From the NCBI GenBank assembly GCA_031213475.1, contig JARUPZ010000009.1, positions 1,116,001-1,180,000 on the forward strand: a DNA stretch of 64,000 nucleotides, read 5' to 3'. This DNA comes from Nereocystis luetkeana. Its lineage: Eukaryota > Sar > Phaeophyceae > Laminariales > Laminariaceae. Below are positions 13,701 through 19,700 of the stretch, in pieces (within the stretch, counting starts at the first letter, position 1; the number at the start of each line of letters is the position of its first letter). The position numbers were made by a program, and so were the translations under genes. The notes beneath the pieces were generated by a model. That model was not told where the DNA came from, did not search any database, and saw only the letters and a program-made list of their open reading frames with translations.

Positions 13701-16700
13701 TCAAGAAAGAAAGGAGAATCATTATACTGAGGTGTACCATTTGCTTCAGTTACTATTATAGTCTAGACGTATTCTTTTTGCTTAATTTTTGCTGAGGTAT
13801 TCTTCCACTCCAGAGTTATTGGCGCCTGTCCTGTGCCCACGGACTGACTGTTAGGTGTGCGCGTGAGGTCCCTTTTATAGCCGGTACCAGCAATATCGGT
13901 GCCCATTGAATGTCGTGCGCCGTGATGAATTTCGTTTTTTTCGACCAAGCACAACGAAGAAAATTGACAGCAGCCCTCATCATTTTTTCCCATTAGAGAT
14001 CAAAGCCCAAAAGCCTGAAGCAATCGAGAACTAGAGAACAAAGAAAAACCTTCGTATGGGATATAAAAAGGTAGGATGAGCAGCAGCAACAGACAGCGCA
14101 GCGGCGGGAGGAGGGGGAGATGGAAAGTAGCAATCCATCTCCTCCGACAGCCTCGCCACCCTCGCCACCTCTGCCCACCTCCGCCCCTCCTCGACTGCCA
14201 GCGCCGCCAGTGCTGCACGCGTATCTGCCTCCGCGTGCGGCCGCTGTTGGCGCTCCTCGGACAATTTTGCTGCCGTCCCAAGTCGCAGGCGCTCCTCGGT
14301 TTCCATTGGCAGTTTTCACTCCTCGGCTAAATCCTTGGCCGATTGGCGAGCTTCGGCCTCAGCAGCACATTTTGACCACAGCCTCGTCGCGAGTGTACGG
14401 GCAGCACCGTCATGACGTCGCTCCAAAGCACGATAGTCGCGGCGCTCCGCTATGTTCTCAGCGCGCTTGTCTCGCCCCGCTTCTCCTATTGTTTTCCCCG
14501 TGCGGGCGAAGAACTCCTCGTTCTCTTTATTTTTCAAAGCCTCCTGTAGTCCTTTGTTTTTTTTGTGTCGTGTCATGTTTCCCATCGTATGATGAGTAGA
14601 AAAAACTACCATTTTTTGACGGGATGGTACTCTTTACTCAAGTGTACGATTGGAGTGGGTTTTGTTTATCCGTGTGCGGCATACCACGAACTAGGTTTCT
14701 GTAGCCTCGATTTTTACTATCAGTCGATGCGCTCTACAGCGGGGTACATGATGCCGAAATACGCTTGAAATCACATCTATCCCTGTTTTTGAGGTCATAA
14801 TCAAACGGGAAAACATTCCGGTTGCTAAATTTGTTTCGAACATATGCTTTTACACGTCTGGGCACACTTTGGGCAGCCAATTCATGACGTATCAGGAGTT
14901 AAGAGCGATGCAATGCTGACCTTCCGGTATACTATATTCAATTTATTTTGGAGCGCCATGACAGTTCGGCATTGCTGACAATCCTCCAGTCTGTTGGTTG
15001 TTACGTTTGGGGAAAAAATCATAATATTCACCATGCCACCGATTTCTGGTCGATACGGACCTCACGCGCACACCCAGCTGTCGTGATAACTGATAACGTC
15101 ATCGAGCAACAACCGGGATAATGATGTGTGGTGTCCAAAATGGCCGGTGTGTACGACGCACATTTAATTGTGAAGGTCTGGTCGCAGTTCAATGCTGGCG
15201 ATCGACTAAAAAAACTTGAGCTAGTGCAGTCTACGCCTCGGCGGCTGCCATTAAGCTTCTTTCAAAAGAAAAAACAACAAAACGTATCATACCAGGTGAA
15301 ACGTACCAGGTGTACTGTTAGGGGTGCGCTTTTGTGCGTAGCGACCACAAAAAACGACGACAGCGACCAAAGATAAAAATTATATCCCCGCGAGAAAAAC
15401 ACGCCTTCGGCTACCGTAGAGTTACTTGACTTTAGTGTGTATAATTCCGTAATGATGGACCTAGTGTGGGACGCCACGTATGATGATACTGCAAACTATT
15501 AATAATAGTATGTCTGCAGACACGCTAGGTCGCCTGAACGCTCGAATCGAAGCTTTAATTGAAGAGCGTGGAAAGAAAAATGATCGAAAAACTCGGTTTC
15601 TTAGGGTTTTTCAAGGTATATTTAGTGTTGTATTTGAATCACCATATGTAATAAATACTCCGACTTCAGCGTTTTGCACGCTGTGACACAGCGCATCCAA
15701 CAAAGCAATCTGCACACAAATCGCACAAATAGCTGACTCACACTGGGTGTATAAAAATCGACAAAATGGCTAAAAAACGCAAGCCTTCCTTTGGGCCACG
15801 CTCGAGAAGGGCAGCAGCAAAGCAAAAGGCAATCGCGTATGAGAGCAGGACCAACGGCAACAATATCCACCAAGCGGCGGGGCGTACAGCCAACGACAAC
15901 GCCCTGCGGCGTGGTGGCCTCGAAGCTGCCGAGCGAAGCCGAGACAAAGCACCGCAGGAGCGGGACAAGGGCCGTGTGCAAGCAGCTGATGCCGAAGTGA
16001 AGAGCCGCAATGCAGTTGGAACAATTCAGAGATGAATGCGAGCGTGTCTTCGGAGAAAGAGCTCAGGCTTACGGCTGAAGCTGTCAAGATGAAGGCGGAA
16101 GAGGACAGGCTGCAGGCGGAGTTGGCAATGCGGTCAGAGCGGCAGCGTCGGCTTGAGCTAGCTGAGGAGGCGGCCGCATCCAAGGCGGATGCGGAAGCCT
16201 TGCGCAAGCACGTTTCTAACCTGAGGCAGCAAAAACTTGACTTCCTGGTTGCTGGCGGTACGGGCAGCATTCCTTGGCGAGGACGACGGCAGTTGTTGAG
16301 GGATCGGCGCTGATGGCATTTCGTCCGCAGGCTCGGCGGTCGACATGCCGAGTCCGCGTGCACAAGGCCGTTGAGCTCGAGAAGACTGCTGCGGTGTTGC
16401 CTTTGCCGATCTTTTACACTCCGATCGATGCTCGTGCGGTGCTCCAGGTCAACCCAAACAAATCACCCCTACCTTCGAGTGGAGTACTTAATTAATACCA
16501 GGTATGCTTTGGTTCTCACAAATTGTATTGGCCTTACTAACTATGCAATATCGGTTCTGCTGCTGAGTACCATTTGCGTTGGCCTATTCCGCCATATTTA
16601 GTGATGTGTGTGACGTTTTGCTGTCTTTTGATTGGCCAGGCATGATGAAATTTATTTGAATACGTAAGAACGACCAAAACCACTTTTTTAGCCAAAAATA

Positions 16701-19700
16701 TTGCAAAAGCGCACCCCTAACTGTAGCGGTCACTATTAATAGGAACACGCCTAGCAGGATATTTCTAGGTGTTGTCAACGACTTGTGTGCGTTGGTTGGA
16801 GAACTTGAGGTAATCGTAGGTCTCGGCCAGCGGACGGTCGAAAAATCATGGCCCTGGAATCCCCCTTAATCTCTCTTCGACCAGCTCGAAAGGGGTCCCT
16901 GTTGGTCCCTTTGGGTCCCTTTTGGTCCCTTTTGGTCCCTAGTGGTCCCTATTGGTCTTTAATGGTCCCTGTTGGTCTCTAACAGTCCCTATTGGTCCCT
17001 ATTGGCCTCTCATGGTCCCTATTGGTCTCTTATGGTCCCTATTGGTCTTTAATGGTCCCTATTGGTCTCTAACAGTCCATATTGGTCCCTTTTGGCCTCT
17101 CATGGTCCCTATGGGTCTCTAGTGGTCCCTATTGGTCTTTAAGGGTCCCTATTGGTCTCTCGTGGTCCCTATTGGTCCCTTTTGGTCCCTTTTGGTCTTT
17201 TTTGGTCCCTAGTGGTCCCTATTGGTCTTTAATGGTCCCTATTGGTCTCCAACAGCCCCTGTTCGTCCCTTTTGGCCTCTCATGGTCCCTATTGGTCTCT
17301 AATGGTCCCTAATGGTCTTTGATGGTCCCTATTGGTCTCTAATGGTCTCTATTGGTCTCTAATGGTCCCTAATGGTCTTTAATGGTCCCTATTGGTCTCT
17401 AATGGTCCCTACTGGTCTTTAACAGCCCCGATTGGTCTCTATTGGTCTTTAACAGTCCCTATTGGTCTCTAATGGTCCCTATTGGTCCCTATTGGCCTCT
17501 CTATTGGTCCCTATTGGTCTCTAACGGTCCATATTGGTCTCTAATGGTCCCTAATGGTCCCTAATAGTCCCTATGAGGAAAGGACAGCCCATGCAGTGTG
17601 GTGCGTGGTCCCTTTTGAGCTCCATAGTCCGATCGTGTCATGGAGCGGGAGCTGTAGCTTCGGGAGAATGTTGCACCGCCCGCTTGCAGCAGGGCCATCA
17701 GAACTCCGTGAAAGGCATGAACAAATTCCTTACTTTTCTTTATTGTATCCCTCTTCGTATATATTGTGCCTGTTCTACTTCTACGCCTCCTCCCTTTCTT
17801 AACTGAGATCTACTAGTAGTGAAGCTATCAGTACGATCACATTCCTCTTGTCACATTCCCCTTGTCCCGACTACGGTGCGTGCCTTCGTTTTATTCTAGA
17901 CTAGAGTTGAAAAATTTCTTCCCTCGCCGATTGGAGTTGAATTGTGGGTACAAGCCGGCAGTCATTTTTTGTTTTTTGCGCTAGAAAAAGTTCCTCTCGG
18001 GAGGCTCGAACTCGCGAAATTGACTTTAGCAAGCTACAAGGTGTAACCGCTAGATCACAGGGTGTGCCGTGTGGGCATGTAGTAATCACAGAGTAGCAGT
18101 TGCACTACCGGCATTGCAAGGTACTGTACTGTGCTGTAGTTAGGCGTAGGTGTACACCTTCACAACGTAAACATGCCACCAACTTGAAGACATTGAGAGA
18201 GGAAATAGTGAAACAAAAATGCAAGGATGCAAAGCCCGCAAGGAAAAAGAAAATAAGTGAACTGCCCTCCTAACCCTCAAATGCGGTTGGACTGCGTTCT
18301 TATTGGAGACGTTTTCCCATAATGTCCAAATTTTGAGATTTATATCAAGATACGGAAGCGTTCTGTCACGATTGTTAACAGTGAAATTCTTCAGAAGAAA
18401 AAATATCAAGAAGGTTAAAGTTCAAACAATTGGAATAAAAAACAGGAAAATCTGAAATATGTAATTATTGCGCGGGGAAAAATCTGGAAAGTCTGGAAAA
18501 CAGTTCTTCGATAACAAAGGCCCTGAGGAAAATGACTGGGGTTTGTTCTGCTGTACGCAGAAATACCGAAGTTTAGCCCCGGTATTCGGTAAAACAGTAT
18601 GGGAGCCCTGGCGTTTTCCAACTGCACAGGTGAACACAACACACGAGCACTGAATGAACAAAACCCGAACTCCTCGGCTTTTCACGCCCCCACCCCGCCC
18701 CCCCCCTCCCCAGAATCCGACCAGCACAAAATAACTCCGCTACAGCGCACCCACCCACACTCACCCGCCTCTCCAGCTTCTGCTACTCCGACGTTGACCT
18801 ACGCGACATGGCAGAACACAAAACACTCAACATAACCCCGAGCCTCTCGTTTTCATTGCAACCCGACCCCGCACGCACACCCAAAACCACGCCGCCACAC
18901 CAGACGCACCCTCACTCACCCGCCTCTCCAGCTTCTGCTGCTCCGACATCGACCTGCGAGACATGTCCCCCTCCAAGCTCGGGCCACTCCTCGCGCCCCC
19001 ACCAGCACCTGCAATATTAGAGTCGCTCAGCTCCCGCTTCATCCCGCGGTGGGCGGTAGCCGCGCCGGCCGCCACGCCAAGACCGATCCCGATCCCACGG
19101 CTCCCCCGAGTGCTCGCAACCCCAGCAGCGCTCGCGCCTGGTCCTCCTGCCGACGGCTGCGCTCCTCCTGCCATGGCCCCTAGTCCTAGCCCTGCGCCGA
19201 GACCGCCGCCGAAGGTGCTGCCTGCGTCGCCGAAGCCCTCAACGTCAAGGGTCTCACCTGCGCTTTCGTTGGAAGATTCTCCAGGTCCGGCTAGGGCTGT
19301 TTGCGACGGCACGTCTTCCGCCCCGCCGAACGCAAAGTAGCAGTCTTTTATTGCAGCGGTTATTGTTGATCCGTTTGATTGGTTTGATCGGTTTGATTGG
19401 TTTGGGATCAATTTTGATACCAGCAGCGGCATGTGACAGCGGTACAGGCAGCGAAGGCGAGGGTTGAACTCGGGGTCAGGCGCTCGAAACATAGTACGAG
19501 TATCATACGGAACCAGGTATTGTAAATAGTGACTGCCGCCTACACACAATCGCGGCCGCGTCTACTGCCTGGTGTTCATTAATAGCATGCACTGCTGCTT
19601 CCTATTGTTGCTGCTGTTGCCGCTGTACGAGTAGTTGGCTGGCTTCATAGTGCTTCCGTTCTGGTGTCACGGCTTTGGTGTTTACAACAATCCTGCAGAA

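Noticed and set aside
17082-17312. Frame with repeated WSLLVPFG-like units
   Set aside because: Translation of the GGTCCCT minisatellite.
18827-18919. Extension of the 240-codon minus frame beyond 18920
   Set aside because: A consensus GTGAGT donor at 18920 and the in-phase bZIP exon at 12269 show this part is intron.
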